A DNA stretch of 64,000 nt from an uncultured Armatimonadota bacterium (GCA_903904815.1 CAIVDU010000022.1:1-64000), one strand, 5' to 3'; positions 1-8,463 are shown, counted from the stretch's first letter. The notes: generated by a model from the sequence alone, not told the origin. Translations and numbers: made by a program.

Positions 1-527
1 CCATGTCGGGCAGCGACCGTCTTGTTCTTTCCTTCGTGACACAGCCCATTTAGGAAGGTGCCCGTTGTGAGGACGACGGAGGATGTTTCAAGTTGCACTT
101 GAACTCCGTTTAGTATCAACTCCACGCCCGTAACTTTCCCTGCACGGTAGAGAACGCGCTCGACCACCGCCTCAACAACGGTGAGATTGGGAGCTGTCTC
201 AAAGGTCCGACGCATCAGTTGTGGATAGAGGTCCTTGCACACATGCGCGCGTACCGTCTGAACAGCGGGACCCTTGCCAGTACCTACTCGCCGAATGTGG
301 GTCAAGGCGAAGTCAGTGGTGACGCCCATCTGTCCACCCAAAGCATCCACTTCGCGGGCGATGTGCCCTTTTGCCGGCCCACCGATGGAGCAATTGCAAG
401 GCAAGTGGCCAATTCGATCCAAGCGCATGGTGACGCAAGCCGTTTTGCGGCCCATTCGCGCGCAGGCAAGCGCGGCCTCAATGCCCGCATGCCCGGCGCC
501 AACCACCACGACGTCGAATCTTTCCAC
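1..527 (-). CDS. mnmG: tRNA uridine-5-carboxymethylaminomethyl modification enzyme MnmG (5' part, cut by window edge)
   Basis: The reverse strand encodes the N-terminal ~175 residues of MnmG (GidA), the FAD protein that with MnmE modifies the wobble uridine of some tRNAs. The dinucleotide-binding loop VVGAGHAGIEAA lies at residues ~8-19, followed by the family-typical CNCSIGGPAKGH segment near residue 48. The start is taken as GTG at 527: the same frame is closed by the moaD stop at 552-554 and no other start codon lies between. The gene follows moaD by 24 nt, so it is probably in an operon with moaD and the GAF gene. The C-terminal part lies outside the window. Confidence 0.93.
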   Translation of the reverse strand, partial: MERFDVVVVGAGHAGIEAALACARMGRKTACVTMRLDRIGHLPCNCSIGGPAKGHIAREVDALGGQMGVTTDFALTHIRRVGTGKGPAVQTVRAHVCKDLYPQLMRRTFETAPNLTVVEAVVERVLYRAGKVTGVELILNGVQVQLETSSVVLTTGTFLNGLCHEGKNKTVAARH

Positions 528-551
528 CCCTACATTGTGACGTACGAGGCG

Positions 552-785
552 CTAGCCACCACTTACGGGTGGGATAAGTGCGAGTTCTTGGCCTTCTCGA
601 AGAGCATCGCCGGGACGCACAAACTCATCGTCGGCCGCGAGGCGACTTGAATGCACTCGGATTCCCTGCTCCTCCAAGGCCAACAGGACTTCGTTCACAG
701 TTGGGCCGGCGATTACTTCTACGGAATCGCCAAAGCCCTCCCTCAGGTGCGCAAACAGGAGTACCCGCCACTTCATAGGATTCAT
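552..785 (-). CDS. moaD: Molybdopterin synthase sulfur carrier subunit MoaD
   Basis: A 77-residue ubiquitin-like protein ending in the diglycine tail (PPVSGG) that is adenylylated and thiocarboxylated for sulfur transfer to molybdopterin precursor. RVLLFAHLREGFG at the N-terminus and LIPPVSGG at the C-terminus fit MoaD. Starts at 794, 785 or 776 are possible. 785 is preferred because its ATG overlaps the TGA of the upstream GAF gene (ATGA), suggesting translational coupling. The partner moaE lies 526 nt away on the opposite strand, so the two subunits are not co-transcribed here. Confidence 0.9.
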   Translation of the reverse strand: MNPMKWRVLLFAHLREGFGDSVEVIAGPTVNEVLLALEEQGIRVHSSRLAADDEFVRPGDALREGQELALIPPVSGG

Positions 786-1234
786 TCCGTCCATTTGTCA
801 GCAAGGATTTTCGAGATCGACTCTAGAAGTTTCTCGTCGGATTGGTCGAACGCCCCGACCTGGTGACCATCGATATCGATTTGGCCGAGAATTCTCGAGT
901 CGTCCTTGATAAGCACGACGATTTCCGAGCGCGTTTGGATCGAGCAAGCCAGGTAGTTCTCCAGCTCTCGCACGTCCTCAATCACTTGATTCTGGTTTTC
1001 GGCTACCGCAGTCCCACACACCCCTCGCCCTACGGGAATTCGCGTGTGATCGGTGGCGGCGCCGACATATTCATCCAGGACCAGTTCATCTTCTTCAAGC
1101 CGGTAGATTCCGCTCCAGTTGTAGGTGTCGAGTTCGTCAAGTAGCTCCATTGCCCGTCGGCGCAAGGCCGCGCCCTTCAAAGGAGTCGCATTGAGTCGCT
1201 CGAGGATGGAATGAGCGGTTTCCACTGTGATCAT
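782..1234 (-). CDS. GAF-domain protein, free methionine-(R)-sulfoxide reductase-like
   Basis: This 150-residue protein is a single GAF domain. The segments NWSGIYRL (39-46), GVCGTAVAE (71-79) and YLACSIQTRSEIVVLI (94-109) resemble fRMsr (MsrC) proteins, which reduce free Met-R-sulfoxide. Cys73 and Cys97 are 24 residues apart, as are the resolving and catalytic cysteines of E. coli MsrC (Cys94/Cys118). The third cysteine, expected near residue 63, is absent (His63). Reductase activity is therefore plausible but unproven; a small GAF sensor is the alternative. It heads a minus-strand run with moaD and mnmG. Confidence 0.72.
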   Translation of the reverse strand: MITVETAHSILERLNATPLKGAALRRRAMELLDELDTYNWSGIYRLEEDELVLDEYVGAATDHTRIPVGRGVCGTAVAENQNQVIEDVRELENYLACSIQTRSEIVVLIKDDSRILGQIDIDGHQVGAFDQSDEKLLESISKILADKWTE

Positions 1235-1310
1235 ATTTCGATTGTGTCCGATGGGCTGAGGTTGAGAGCGCGGGGAGACCCAATTCCGCTAGAAACGGAC
1301 AGAATGGGAC

Positions 1311-1718
1311 ATGGTGGTTAGAGTCGCCCTTTCTCCCGAGCCGATCGACGTCGCCGCGCTGCAAGAATTGGTGAGAGAGACAAAGTACGGCGGAGTCGTC
1401 ACTTTTACGGGCGATGTCCGATCGGTGACCGGAGATCGGTTTACAAATCGACTGTTCTATGAAGCTCACGAGTCGATGGCCTTAGTACAGATGCGAAAGA
1501 TTGCGGAAGAGGAGTCGGCAAGCTTTTCCGGAAACGTCGTCATCGTTCATCGAATTGGCGAACTTCAGCCAGGGGAAACGGCGGTGGTCTGTATTGCCGC
1601 GTGCGCGCACCGCGCCGCCGCATTTGACTGCTGTCGCAACCTCATCGACCGCATTAAAGCAGACGTTCCCATTTGGAAGAAGGAGTTCGGACCGTCTGGT
1701 GAGGAATGGATTTCATAG
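1311..1718 (+). CDS. moaE: Molybdopterin synthase catalytic subunit MoaE
   Basis: The 135-residue protein has the MoaE hallmarks in order: GGVVTFTGDVR (~27-37), FYEAHESMALVQM (~50-62), HRIGELQPGE (~80-89), AHRAAAFDCCRNLIDRIK (~99-116) and a terminal VPIWKKE with the conserved lysines. MoaE binds precursor Z and receives sulfur from the MoaD thiocarboxylate to form the dithiolene. It is transcribed divergently from the GAF-moaD-mnmG group. The ATG at 1311 has no good Shine-Dalgarno sequence in front of it. Confidence 0.93.
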   Translation: MVVRVALSPEPIDVAALQELVRETKYGGVVTFTGDVRSVTGDRFTNRLFYEAHESMALVQMRKIAEEESASFSGNVVIVHRIGELQPGETAVVCIAACAHRAAAFDCCRNLIDRIKADVPIWKKEFGPSGEEWIS

Positions 1719-1886
1719 TGCCATCCTGGCAATGGGACTATGATCGTTTTGCGATCGAACCGTATATGCGAATGGTTGCGGGCTTAGCCTCACTCTAGGC
1801 TGGATTAAGAGGGCAGCGGAAACCCCCGGAGGTAAAATCGGTTCTATTGCGCCCAGTGTCGTGCGTTAACGAGGATATTGAAAGGC

Positions 1887-2888
1887 ATGAACCTGGTAGA
1901 TGTGACCGTCATTGGCGGCGGACCCTGTGGACTCTTTGCGAGCTTTTACGCTGGCTTGCGCGGCATGTCCGTACGTATCGTTGATTCCCTCCCGGAACTC
2001 GGAGGGCAACTTACCGCGCTCTATCCGGAGAAGTACGTCTACGACATGCCGGGTTTCCCGAAGGTTCTCGCGAAGGACCTCGCTCGAGATTTGATCGCCC
2101 AGGGTGTGCAGTTCGGACCCGAACTCGCGCTCGAGGAGACGGCACAAGTGCTTGAGAAGACCGAGGATGGGTACCTCATCACGACGACAAAGGGGACTCA
2201 GCTTCCGACTCGAACGATTATCATCGCAGCCGGAGCCGGCGCATTTCAGCCCACCAAGATCGGCGTGCCTCGCGAAGAAGAGTTTCACGGTTCGGGAATC
2301 CATTACGGAGTCCGAGACAAGTCCGTGTTTCAGAACAAGAGAGTCGCGATTGTTGGCGGAGGAGATAGCGCTTTCGACTGGGCGCTGAACCTTCTCGACG
2401 TAGCTGGAGACATGAGCCTGATTCACCGAAGAGACGTATTCAAGGCACACGAAGACAGTATTGAAAAGGTGAAGGATAGTCGGGTCGACATGAAGATTTG
2501 GTATGCGATCAAGGAGCTTCATGGCGATGGCAAGCTGACGGGCGTGACCTTGGAGCACACACAGACCAAAGAGACTCTCCATCACGAATGCGATGAGGTT
2601 ATCGTCAACATCGGATTCAAGTCGTCGATCGGCCCTATCAAAGAGTGGGGGCTGGAAATCGAGAAAAACCAGATCAAGGTCGACCAGTTCTTCGAGACCA
2701 ACTTGCCAGGGATTTTCGCCGTCGGAGATGTCTGCGCATTCCCTGGAAAGCTGAAGCTAATTGCGACTGGAGTTGGCGAAGCCGCCACCGCAGTTTGTAT
2801 CGCAAAGACCCGAATTGACCCAAGCGCTAAGTTGTTCCCTGGTCACAGTTCGGATATGGAAACGCCTCCAGCCCCAGCCGCTGTATAG
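1887..2888 (+). CDS. Ferredoxin/flavodoxin--NADP+ reductase, thioredoxin-reductase-like type
   Basis: A 333-residue flavoprotein of the YumC-type FNR family, which transfers electrons between NADPH and ferredoxin or flavodoxin. The FAD loop VIGGGPCGLFASFYA is at residues ~8-22, the NADPH loop AIVGGGDSAFDWALNL at ~157-172, and the C-terminal FAD motif GDVCAFPGKLKLIATGVGEA at ~280-299. The redox CxxC of true thioredoxin reductases is absent between the two loops, which supports FNR2. ATG at 1887 is preferred over TTG at 1878 because GAGGA (1871-1875) and AAAGG precede it. A rho-independent terminator follows. Confidence 0.88.
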   Translation: MNLVDVTVIGGGPCGLFASFYAGLRGMSVRIVDSLPELGGQLTALYPEKYVYDMPGFPKVLAKDLARDLIAQGVQFGPELALEETAQVLEKTEDGYLITTTKGTQLPTRTIIIAAGAGAFQPTKIGVPREEEFHGSGIHYGVRDKSVFQNKRVAIVGGGDSAFDWALNLLDVAGDMSLIHRRDVFKAHEDSIEKVKDSRVDMKIWYAIKELHGDGKLTGVTLEHTQTKETLHHECDEVIVNIGFKSSIGPIKEWGLEIEKNQIKVDQFFETNLPGIFAVGDVCAFPGKLKLIATGVGEAATAVCIAKTRIDPSAKLFPGHSSDMETPPAPAAV

Positions 2889-2906
2889 GCTTGCCCACCG
2901 CAAAGA

Positions 2907-2937
2907 CCCTGCTTTTCGGCAGGGCCTTTTCGTTTTT
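2907..2937 (+). terminator. Rho-independent terminator after the NADP reductase gene
   Basis: CCCTGC (2907-2912) pairs perfectly with GCAGGG (2919-2924) around a 6-nt loop and is followed by CCTTTTCGTTTTT. It sits 19 nt after the stop codon. Confidence 0.85.
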
Positions 2938-3217
2938 GGCCCCGACATGAAATGTTCCAAAAACTGCCGTCGTCGAGAAATGACGGCGGGAAATGTCATT
3001 TTGAGTTGTCCGGGTCAGCTTTCGCGCTCCTGGCGCGATGTCGAAAGACGCCATCTGGGGGCTCTTTGAGTGAGATTCGTGAACTCCGTGCCGATCGGAA
3101 GCCCCATTTCAAGTCAATTTGTGACGGAAGAGTGCGATCAGTTGCCTAATCGCACTCTGAATTTCGAGAAACTACCTTTTCAGCACGACGCCCAAATGGA
3201 GTCTCTGAAGACGAAGG

Positions 3218-3388
3218 CTAACCTCCGCCAGGTTTTTTCTTCATCCCAGGCGCGTCACTTGGCGGCGCAAGTGATCCTGGTTTCACTACTGGAGGAGCGT
3301 CGGGATCGGGCTTATCCCCGCATCCGGACCCGACAAGAACAGCTCCCACAGCCATAATGAGCATCAAGCAAGGTACTAGTCTCAGCAT
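3218..3388 (-). CDS. Small putative lipoprotein downstream of a prepilin gene
   Basis: A 56-residue protein beginning MLRLVPCLMLIMAVG and reaching a cysteine in the context VGSGCGD, then a short Pro/Lys-rich tail ending KKKPGGG. This reads as a lipoprotein signal peptide with a slightly irregular lipobox (Gly at -3). The ATG at 3388 lies 5 nt after the prepilin stop at 3394, so it is probably co-translated with it. A longer reading frame to 3427 overlaps the prepilin and is less likely. Function unknown. A similar small lipoprotein adjoins the prepilin at 44480-45433. Confidence 0.6.
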   Translation of the reverse strand: MLRLVPCLMLIMAVGAVLVGSGCGDKPDPDAPPVVKPGSLAPPSDAPGMKKKPGGG

Positions 3389-3393
3389 ACGCG

Positions 3394-4362
3394 TTAGAAG
3401 TCCGGAGTCCACCATGGGTAGACCCATAGTTTATTGTCGCCGTTAACTCCAATCACGAACGGCTGGGAACCACCATCAACGCACTGCTCAGCCTGAGAGT
3501 GCTTCATGGAATGGGCGTGGCCATCGCAAAACGCGAATACCGCCTGACCTCTCTCAAACGGGTTATAGGCTTCCTGATTGTATGGAGCATAACCGGTCGG
3601 AGTTCCCCGTTGCCCCTTGTGCGGGTACTCGGTGAAACCTTCTTGCCAGTAGGAGTTGCAGTTGGTGTTGTAGTTCGAAGGCCACGTAAGACCGTTACCG
3701 AGTCCTGCCGAAGCAGAAGCTCCCCAGTCCCAAGCGCTCTCTGCGATGAATTGAATGACCTGTGCGGGCCGGGCAATCGCTCCGAGTCTTCCCTTAGGCG
3801 CCGTTGGTCGGTTATTCACGTCCCATCTTCCCCAGCCAGCCGAAACGGGAAGTCCCCAGTCGATGATGTACTCGTTCAAAGCCATCTGGGAAAGAGTATG
3901 CGTGTAGTAGGATTCATCCGCCTTCTTATATCCGCCGGCCGGCGCAGTAATTCCGTAGGTGCCCGGGCTGCTAATTACAGACGACCAATTTGTAGGGCCG
4001 ATCGCGGGACATACGGCAATTCCATCGTTCTTGACGTAAGGGTAAACAACGCCAAAATACATCACGTCTCTGGGACCGCCTTTTGACGGGAAACTGAAGT
4101 CTCCCCAGTCCGGGGTGTCGCAATCGGCTTCTCCGTAAGCGCAAGAGCCGTTGTTGTCGTGCCGGGGGAGCACGTCATCAAAGTCACCGGCGTACATGAT
4201 GCCGGCGAGGGCAAGTTGTTTCGTGTTGCTCACGCAGACGGACTGCTTTGCCGCGTCTTTGGCCTGAGCAAACACTGGGAAGAGTATTGCAGCAAGAATC
4301 GCGATGATGGCAATCACCACGAGTAGCTCGATGAGAGTAAATCCAGTGCGAAGTGATTTCAT
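3394..4362 (-). CDS. Type IV prepilin-like protein (N-methylation motif, DGH C-terminal signature)
   Basis: The 322-residue protein has a class III leader (MKSLRTG) directly followed by [27 protein letters not shown], the pseudopilin N-terminal helix with Glu5. The large C-terminal part has scattered cysteines and near its end [13 protein letters not shown], the DGH signature of the DUF1559-like pilin proteins abundant in Planctomycetes and Armatimonadota. ATG at 4362 is chosen because GGAGG (complement of 4368-4372) stands 5 nt before it. It would be processed by a PilD-type peptidase and used in a pilus or type II-like machine; the exact role is unknown. Confidence 0.88.
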   Translation of the reverse strand: MKSLRTGFTLIELLVVIAIIAILAAILFPVFAQAKDAAKQSVCVSNTKQLALAGIMYAGDFDDVLPRHDNNGSCAYGEADCDTPDWGDFSFPSKGGPRDVMYFGVVYPYVKNDGIAVCPAIGPTNWSSVISSPGTYGITAPAGGYKKADESYYTHTLSQMALNEYIIDWGLPVSAGWGRWDVNNRPTAPKGRLGAIARPAQVIQFIAESAWDWGASASAGLGNGLTWPSNYNTNCNSYWQEGFTEYPHKGQRGTPTGYAPYNQEAYNPFERGQAVFAFCDGHAHSMKHSQAEQCVDGGSQPFVIGVNGDNKLWVYPWWTPDF

Positions 4363-4374
4363 AGCTACCTCCAA

Positions 4375-4906
4375 TTGATAAGTAGTAGCACCAAGGAAAG
4401 TGCCCGGGTGCCACCAGCATTCTATGACAGTTCTACAGAGATGACCAAAATCTTTTTATTCCAATCCGATGATTGTTTCGTTCATTTCAGATCAAGAAAT
4501 ACTGTCTTTAATGGCATGTACACTATTAATCGGTCATATTGTGATCAACGAGATTGGATTTCGATTGCCTATTAAATGCCTACATGCCCCCTAGAACACT
4601 TATATTGGGTGGATATAAGTCATGACAACCCTGAATTTATACTCAGACATCTGCCTCGAAATGGATAGTGTGCCCGATAACATTGCCTTAACAGGGTCCA
4701 GCCTTTGTTTGTCGTCGATATTTCTTCATCCAAACCACTCAAAAAATGAGTGGAGGGCAGCTTCAACTCCGTACAATCCGATGCCGAGAGACTCGTCGGC
4801 CAGGAGCTGAAACTAACTCCTCGACAACGAAATTGAGGAGATTTATCATCGATCGCAATCAACGATGTAGAATCGACCCAGCGGATCTCGCTGGGATAAA
4901 TAAGAG
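4375..4906. other. AT-rich intergenic region with a perfect dyad
   Basis: This 532-nt stretch separates the divergent prepilin and the gene at 4907. It is visibly richer in A/T than the neighbouring coding sequence and I find no convincing gene. The open frames inside lack ribosome sites and domain-like sequence. It holds the dyad described at 4598-4620 and a weaker one, CTCCTC...GAGGAG, at about 4816-4840. It probably contains the prepilin promoter; no clear -35/-10 pair could be assigned. Confidence 0.5.
4598..4620. repeat. Perfect 8-bp inverted repeat (operator-like dyad)
   Basis: ACTTATAT (4598-4605) and ATATAAGT (4613-4620) are exact reverse complements separated by 7 nt. The AT-rich arms and intergenic position suggest a protein-binding site rather than a terminator. 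The binding factor is unknown. Confidence 0.45.
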
Positions 4907-6034
4907 TTGGCAAGCGCATACACACCGGGCCTTACAGTTAGCGGAGACATCGTCGTTCGACGTGTCCGACGATTACCAATCAAGGGTGAGGTCTTGGTAA
5001 AAGTCGGCGAGGCGGTAGTACCAGATCAGATCGTGGCCCGCGCGATGCTGCCCGGCCCGCTTCAGACACTTAAGCTTGCGGAAAGGCTCGGAGTCGAAGC
5101 TAAGGATGCCCCTGCCATTTTTCAGTTAAAGGTAGGTGACCCCATCGAAAAGGGTCAACTGGTAGCCGAGACCAAGGGACTCTTTGGTAGATTATTCAAA
5201 CAGTCGGTCACCTCGGATCACACGGGGACGGTTGAGTCGATATCGGAGGTCACCGGAAACGTCTTGATCCGCGAACCGTCGATCCCGGTCGATATCCGTG
5301 CGTACATCCCCGGTCGCATTTCTGAGGTACTGGAAAATGAGGGCGCGGTCGTGGAGACTCGTGGCGCAATGGTCCAAGGCATCTTTGGAGTGGGTGGAGA
5401 GCGAGTCGGGACGATTCGAATCGCGGTCTCCGACGCGAGCCAACCATTGCTCCCCGCCGACATCAAGGACACCGACCAGGGCGTAATCCTCGTTGGAGGA
5501 AGCGGTATCAGTTACGAAGCAATTGAGCGAGCGGTTGCGGTTGGAGCAAGCGGGATAGTCGCCGGTGGTATCAGGGACAGCGATCTCATACGATTTCTTG
5601 GGTACGACATTGGCGTTGCGATCACCGGTCAAGAACAGATCGGTCTCACGATCATCGTCACTGAGGGGTTTGGGTTCTTATCGATTGCGGATCGGACGTT
5701 CAATCTTCTTAAGTCGTTGGAAGGCATGGAAGCGAGCGTGAACGGCGCTACCCAAATCCGTGCTGGTGTCATTAGGCCCGAACTGGTGGTGGCCAAGCCC
5801 AGTACGAACACGAGTTTGGAGTCGGATCCGGAGGCATTTGAATTAAAGACGGGAAGCCCGATTCGCATTATTCGCGAGCCTTACTTCGGTAAGCTAGGAG
5901 TTGTAACGGATCTTCCCGCGACACTAAAAGTGCTTGAATCAGGTACCGAGGTCAGGGTTTTAAGCGCTCGTTTGACCGATGGTGAAGAGGTCATGGTGCC
6001 GCGTGCGAACGTCGAGATCATTGCTTCACGTTAG
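4907..6034 (+). CDS. Conserved hypothetical protein with barrel-sandwich-like and KOW-like parts
   Basis: The 375-residue protein is soluble, with no signal peptide. Residues ~20-145 repeat short beta motifs (VLVKVGEAVVPDQIVARA, DPIEKGQLVAETKG, DHTGTVESISEVTGNVLIRE), resembling lipoyl/biotinyl or RnfC-type barrel-sandwich folds. The middle (~190-290) is Gly-rich alpha/beta (GVILVGGSGISYEAI, GIVAGGIRDSDLIRFLGYDIGVAITG, VTEGFG). The end (~320-372) resembles a KOW segment: PIRIIREPYFGKLGVVTDLP. I know no function. TTG at 4907 is the first start after an in-frame TAA at 4901. The response regulator gene begins 43 nt downstream, so joint transcription is possible. Confidence 0.7.
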   Translation: MASAYTPGLTVSGDIVVRRVRRLPIKGEVLVKVGEAVVPDQIVARAMLPGPLQTLKLAERLGVEAKDAPAIFQLKVGDPIEKGQLVAETKGLFGRLFKQSVTSDHTGTVESISEVTGNVLIREPSIPVDIRAYIPGRISEVLENEGAVVETRGAMVQGIFGVGGERVGTIRIAVSDASQPLLPADIKDTDQGVILVGGSGISYEAIERAVAVGASGIVAGGIRDSDLIRFLGYDIGVAITGQEQIGLTIIVTEGFGFLSIADRTFNLLKSLEGMEASVNGATQIRAGVIRPELVVAKPSTNTSLESDPEAFELKTGSPIRIIREPYFGKLGVVTDLPATLKVLESGTEVRVLSARLTDGEEVMVPRANVEIIASR

Positions 6035-6077
6035 TCCTTGACACTCTCTTAACGTAAACTCCGTAAAACAGGAGGGG

Positions 6078-6815
6078 ATGGAGCAAGCACTAGTAGATCT
6101 GCGTCTTCCACAAAGCATGGAAACTCCTAATCGAGGCGGGGGAACGAAGCTCCTCATTGTCGACGACGAACCGGTCATCGTCGAAACGGTTGAAGCCAAA
6201 TTCCGAAAGGAAGGGTTCACGACGTTCACCGCTGACTCAGCGGAAGAGGCGATGCGCCTGTTCAAGCGGATCAAGCCCGACCTAGTGATTCTGGACATCA
6301 TGCTGCCGCAACGCTCGGGCTTGGACTTCTGCCGGGCGGTCCGTCGCGATAGTGCTACGCCGATTATTTTCGTGTCAGCGAGAGCTGACGAGGCAGATCG
6401 GATTCGGGGTCTCGAAATGGGCGCTGATGATTACGTCGTCAAACCATTCAACCTGTCTGAACTCGTGGCTCGGGTAAGAGCGATTCTTCGACGAGCGACT
6501 GGGGAACCGCCCCAGGAAGTCGTCGAGCGAGGCAACTTGAGGATCGATCCTCGTCGACACGAGGCGTTGATGGATTCGAAGGTGCTCAACCTTTCCCCTA
6601 AAGAGTTTGCTCTGCTTTACTTCTTTGTGCGAAACGTTGGCCAAGTCTTCTCTCGAGAAACTTTGCTCGACCGAGTTTGGGGCAAGGACGCATACGTCAA
6701 TGCTCGCACAGTAGACGTCCACGTCCGCTGGCTCCGGGCTAGGATTGAGCCGGACCCTGAGAACCATACGCGACTACTTACAGTTCGCGGTGTCGGTTAC
6801 AAGTTCACGGGCTAG
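6078..6815 (+). CDS. OmpR/PhoB-family DNA-binding response regulator
   Basis: A 245-residue two-domain regulator. The receiver domain (~25-140) has the acidic pair in LLIVDDEP, the phosphoacceptor Asp in LVILDIMLP, and the conserved Lys in DDYVVKPF. The winged-helix output domain (~155-243) contains LSPKEFALLYFFVRN, the recognition-helix segment RTVDVHVRWLRARIE and the C-terminal wing VRGVGYKF. The ATG is preceded by AGGAGGGG (6070-6077). No cognate histidine kinase lies beside it; the only kinase in the window is at 26029-27741. Confidence 0.93.
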   Translation: MEQALVDLRLPQSMETPNRGGGTKLLIVDDEPVIVETVEAKFRKEGFTTFTADSAEEAMRLFKRIKPDLVILDIMLPQRSGLDFCRAVRRDSATPIIFVSARADEADRIRGLEMGADDYVVKPFNLSELVARVRAILRRATGEPPQEVVERGNLRIDPRRHEALMDSKVLNLSPKEFALLYFFVRNVGQVFSRETLLDRVWGKDAYVNARTVDVHVRWLRARIEPDPENHTRLLTVRGVGYKFTG

Positions 6816-6825
6816 TTCACGAAAG

Positions 6826-6853
6826 GGTTGTATTGGCGACTGCCGATACAACC
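6826..6853 (+). terminator. Stem-loop after the response regulator gene
   Basis: GGTTGTATTGGC (6826-6837) pairs with GCCGATACAACC (6842-6853) over 12 bp with one G-T wobble and a 4-nt loop. No T-run follows, so it may act as a terminator or only as an mRNA 3' stabiliser. Confidence 0.6.
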
Positions 6854-6932
6854 GGCCCTGTGTTGGTCATTGTCCCGGATTGGACAGCTTTGCCCGCCAT
6901 GAAGTGCGAACGTTCATGGTATAGATGTGCCT

Positions 6933-7526
6933 ATGCCCATAGAAGTAGATTCATTGCTTGACGTGATCGCGCGACGCCGAAGCCTAGGCTTGGCTCGCCT
7001 AAAACCAGACGCGATCGACCGAGAGATTATCGAGAAGATGCTAGAAGCGGCAAACTGGGCGCCGAGCAACGGCGACACCGAACCGTGGCGATTTACGGTC
7101 TACACCGGAGATAGCCGCGTTAAGTTGGGGGATGCCTTTGCGGAGGCATATCGTCAGGATGCTGGCGACGACTTCAAACAGATCAGCTTCGATTCCTATC
7201 GCGACCGTGGCACCAGCGCACCGCTGTGGATTTCGATTGGAATGACCCCGAAGGTGAACGACGACGGCAGCCTCTATATGTCAGAGGATGAAGAGATCAT
7301 GGCGGTCGCCTGCGCCGTCCAGAACCTTCACCTCATTGCCACTGCGGCTGGCATGGTGGGTATGTGGCATTCGAAGGGGGTCTCCTGTCATCCCCACGTT
7401 GCCGATTTCGTCGGTCTGCAGGCCCCTTCCCGACTCCTCGGGTTTTTCTGGGCGGGTTACCCCACAGTTGCTTGGCCGGATGGCGAACGAGGGCCGGTAT
7501 CCGAAAAAGTTATTTGGGCTGAGTAG
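6933..7526 (+). CDS. Nitroreductase family protein
   Basis: A 197-residue FMN-dependent nitroreductase-fold protein. ARRRSLGLARLKPD near the N-terminus and EAANWAPSNGDTEPWRFTVY (~37-56) form the FMN phosphate-binding region. The late segment AVQNLHLIATAAGMVGMWHSKG is the usual second FMN contact. The length and single-domain form resemble YdjA-type enzymes; the substrate is unknown. A TATAGA hexamer ends 7 nt before the ATG and no Shine-Dalgarno is seen. GTG at 6927 is an alternative start. The 3' end overlaps the convergent lipid kinase gene by 17 nt. Confidence 0.85.
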   Translation: MPIEVDSLLDVIARRRSLGLARLKPDAIDREIIEKMLEAANWAPSNGDTEPWRFTVYTGDSRVKLGDAFAEAYRQDAGDDFKQISFDSYRDRGTSAPLWISIGMTPKVNDDGSLYMSEDEEIMAVACAVQNLHLIATAAGMVGMWHSKGVSCHPHVADFVGLQAPSRLLGFFWAGYPTVAWPDGERGPVSEKVIWAE

Positions 7527-8463
7527 TTGCAGGAAAAAAACCAGGGGCTGCCATGACTCTCAGGCCCCTGGGAACTGTGCTGAACACGAGTGGAGTCGTT
7601 TGTGCGATTTGACCATCGACGGTCACCGGAATCTGGGGACGGGTCGTGAGCGTGCCACCCAAGCAGTGCTCGGAGTGAACTTCATTCAACTGGACATGCC
7701 TACCGCCAGACATGAACAGGGCAAATTTAAGCAGTTCGCTTTTGGTTCGGCTCTCAATTGCATACAAGCTAAGTTTGCCCTCGAGAATGCTTGCGTCGGG
7801 CAGAACAGGAAAAGGCCCAGCGTGAAACCGACCATTTCCGATGACAATCTGAATCGACTCGAACTCCTGAGTTCCGTTCTCTGTTTTGAGAATGGTGTGA
7901 AACGGACGTATCTCTCGATAGGCTCGAACCAGCGCGATTGCGTAAACAAGCCGCCCGAATCTCCGCTTCATGGGATCAGTTAGGTTTTCTGCGATTTTTG
8001 TGGTGAGTCCGACCGTGGCGACGTTGACGAAGTAGCCATCGCCGGCCCGCCCAATATCAACGTTTGTAGGTGCGCCCGCTATGGCGATTTCACATGCTGA
8101 GGCGATTTTCGTGGCGATTCCGAGATCGCGGGCAAAGGCGTTTCCGGTTCCCATGGGCAGCACTCCCATCGTTGACTTGGACCCCACAAAGAGGCCAGCA
8201 ACCGCGTTCATGGTTCCGTCTCCCCCTCCAACGATGATGAGCGGCTGCCTTTGGGCAATCGCGGCCTCCGCCTCCTTGATCAGCTTTGAAACGTGCCGCG
8301 TGTGCAAGGCGGATCGGATACGCACTCCTTGGCCAATCAGATGCAGCCGCGCTTCCTCAAACTCTTCCTTCCCGCGGCGAGATCGTGAATTAACCAAAAG
8401 AATCGCTTCGTCGAACGGGGTCCCGATGCGACTCGATTGAGAATCAGGAATCATTGTTGACAT
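7510..8463 (-). CDS. Diacylglycerol kinase-like lipid kinase (DagK/YegS family)
   Basis: A 317-residue protein with the kinase catalytic signature IIVGGGDGTMNAVAGLF (~76-92) and the nearby GVLPMGTGNAFARDLG (~100-115), typical of ATP-dependent diacylglycerol, sphingosine or YegS-type lipid kinases. The rest forms the beta-rich C-terminal half of this family (HAGPFPVLPDASILEGKLSLYAI). It likely phosphorylates a membrane lipid for phospholipid turnover; the substrate is not predictable. It overlaps the nitroreductase gene tail-to-tail. No Shine-Dalgarno is visible before the ATG. Confidence 0.87.
   Translation of the reverse strand: MSTMIPDSQSSRIGTPFDEAILLVNSRSRRGKEEFEEARLHLIGQGVRIRSALHTRHVSKLIKEAEAAIAQRQPLIIVGGGDGTMNAVAGLFVGSKSTMGVLPMGTGNAFARDLGIATKIASACEIAIAGAPTNVDIGRAGDGYFVNVATVGLTTKIAENLTDPMKRRFGRLVYAIALVRAYREIRPFHTILKTENGTQEFESIQIVIGNGRFHAGPFPVLPDASILEGKLSLYAIESRTKSELLKFALFMSGGRHVQLNEVHSEHCLGGTLTTRPQIPVTVDGQIAQTTPLVFSTVPRGLRVMAAPGFFPATTQPK

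Noticed and set aside
1786-1801. AGCCT-CACTCT-AGGCT hairpin before the NADP reductase gene, considered as part of a riboswitch or terminator
   Set aside because: Only 5 bp, no T-run and no recognisable riboswitch core around it.
4400-4425. TGGCAC on the minus strand before the prepilin gene, like the -24 part of a sigma-54 promoter
   Set aside because: The -12 GC element is missing at the required spacing.
4622-4810. 62-codon open frame just after the AT-rich dyad
   Set aside because: No ribosome site, unlikely composition and no domain-like sequence.
6038-6060. TTGACA at 6038-6043 before the response regulator gene
   Set aside because: No acceptable -10 hexamer lies 16-18 nt downstream, and the site may be read through from the upstream gene.
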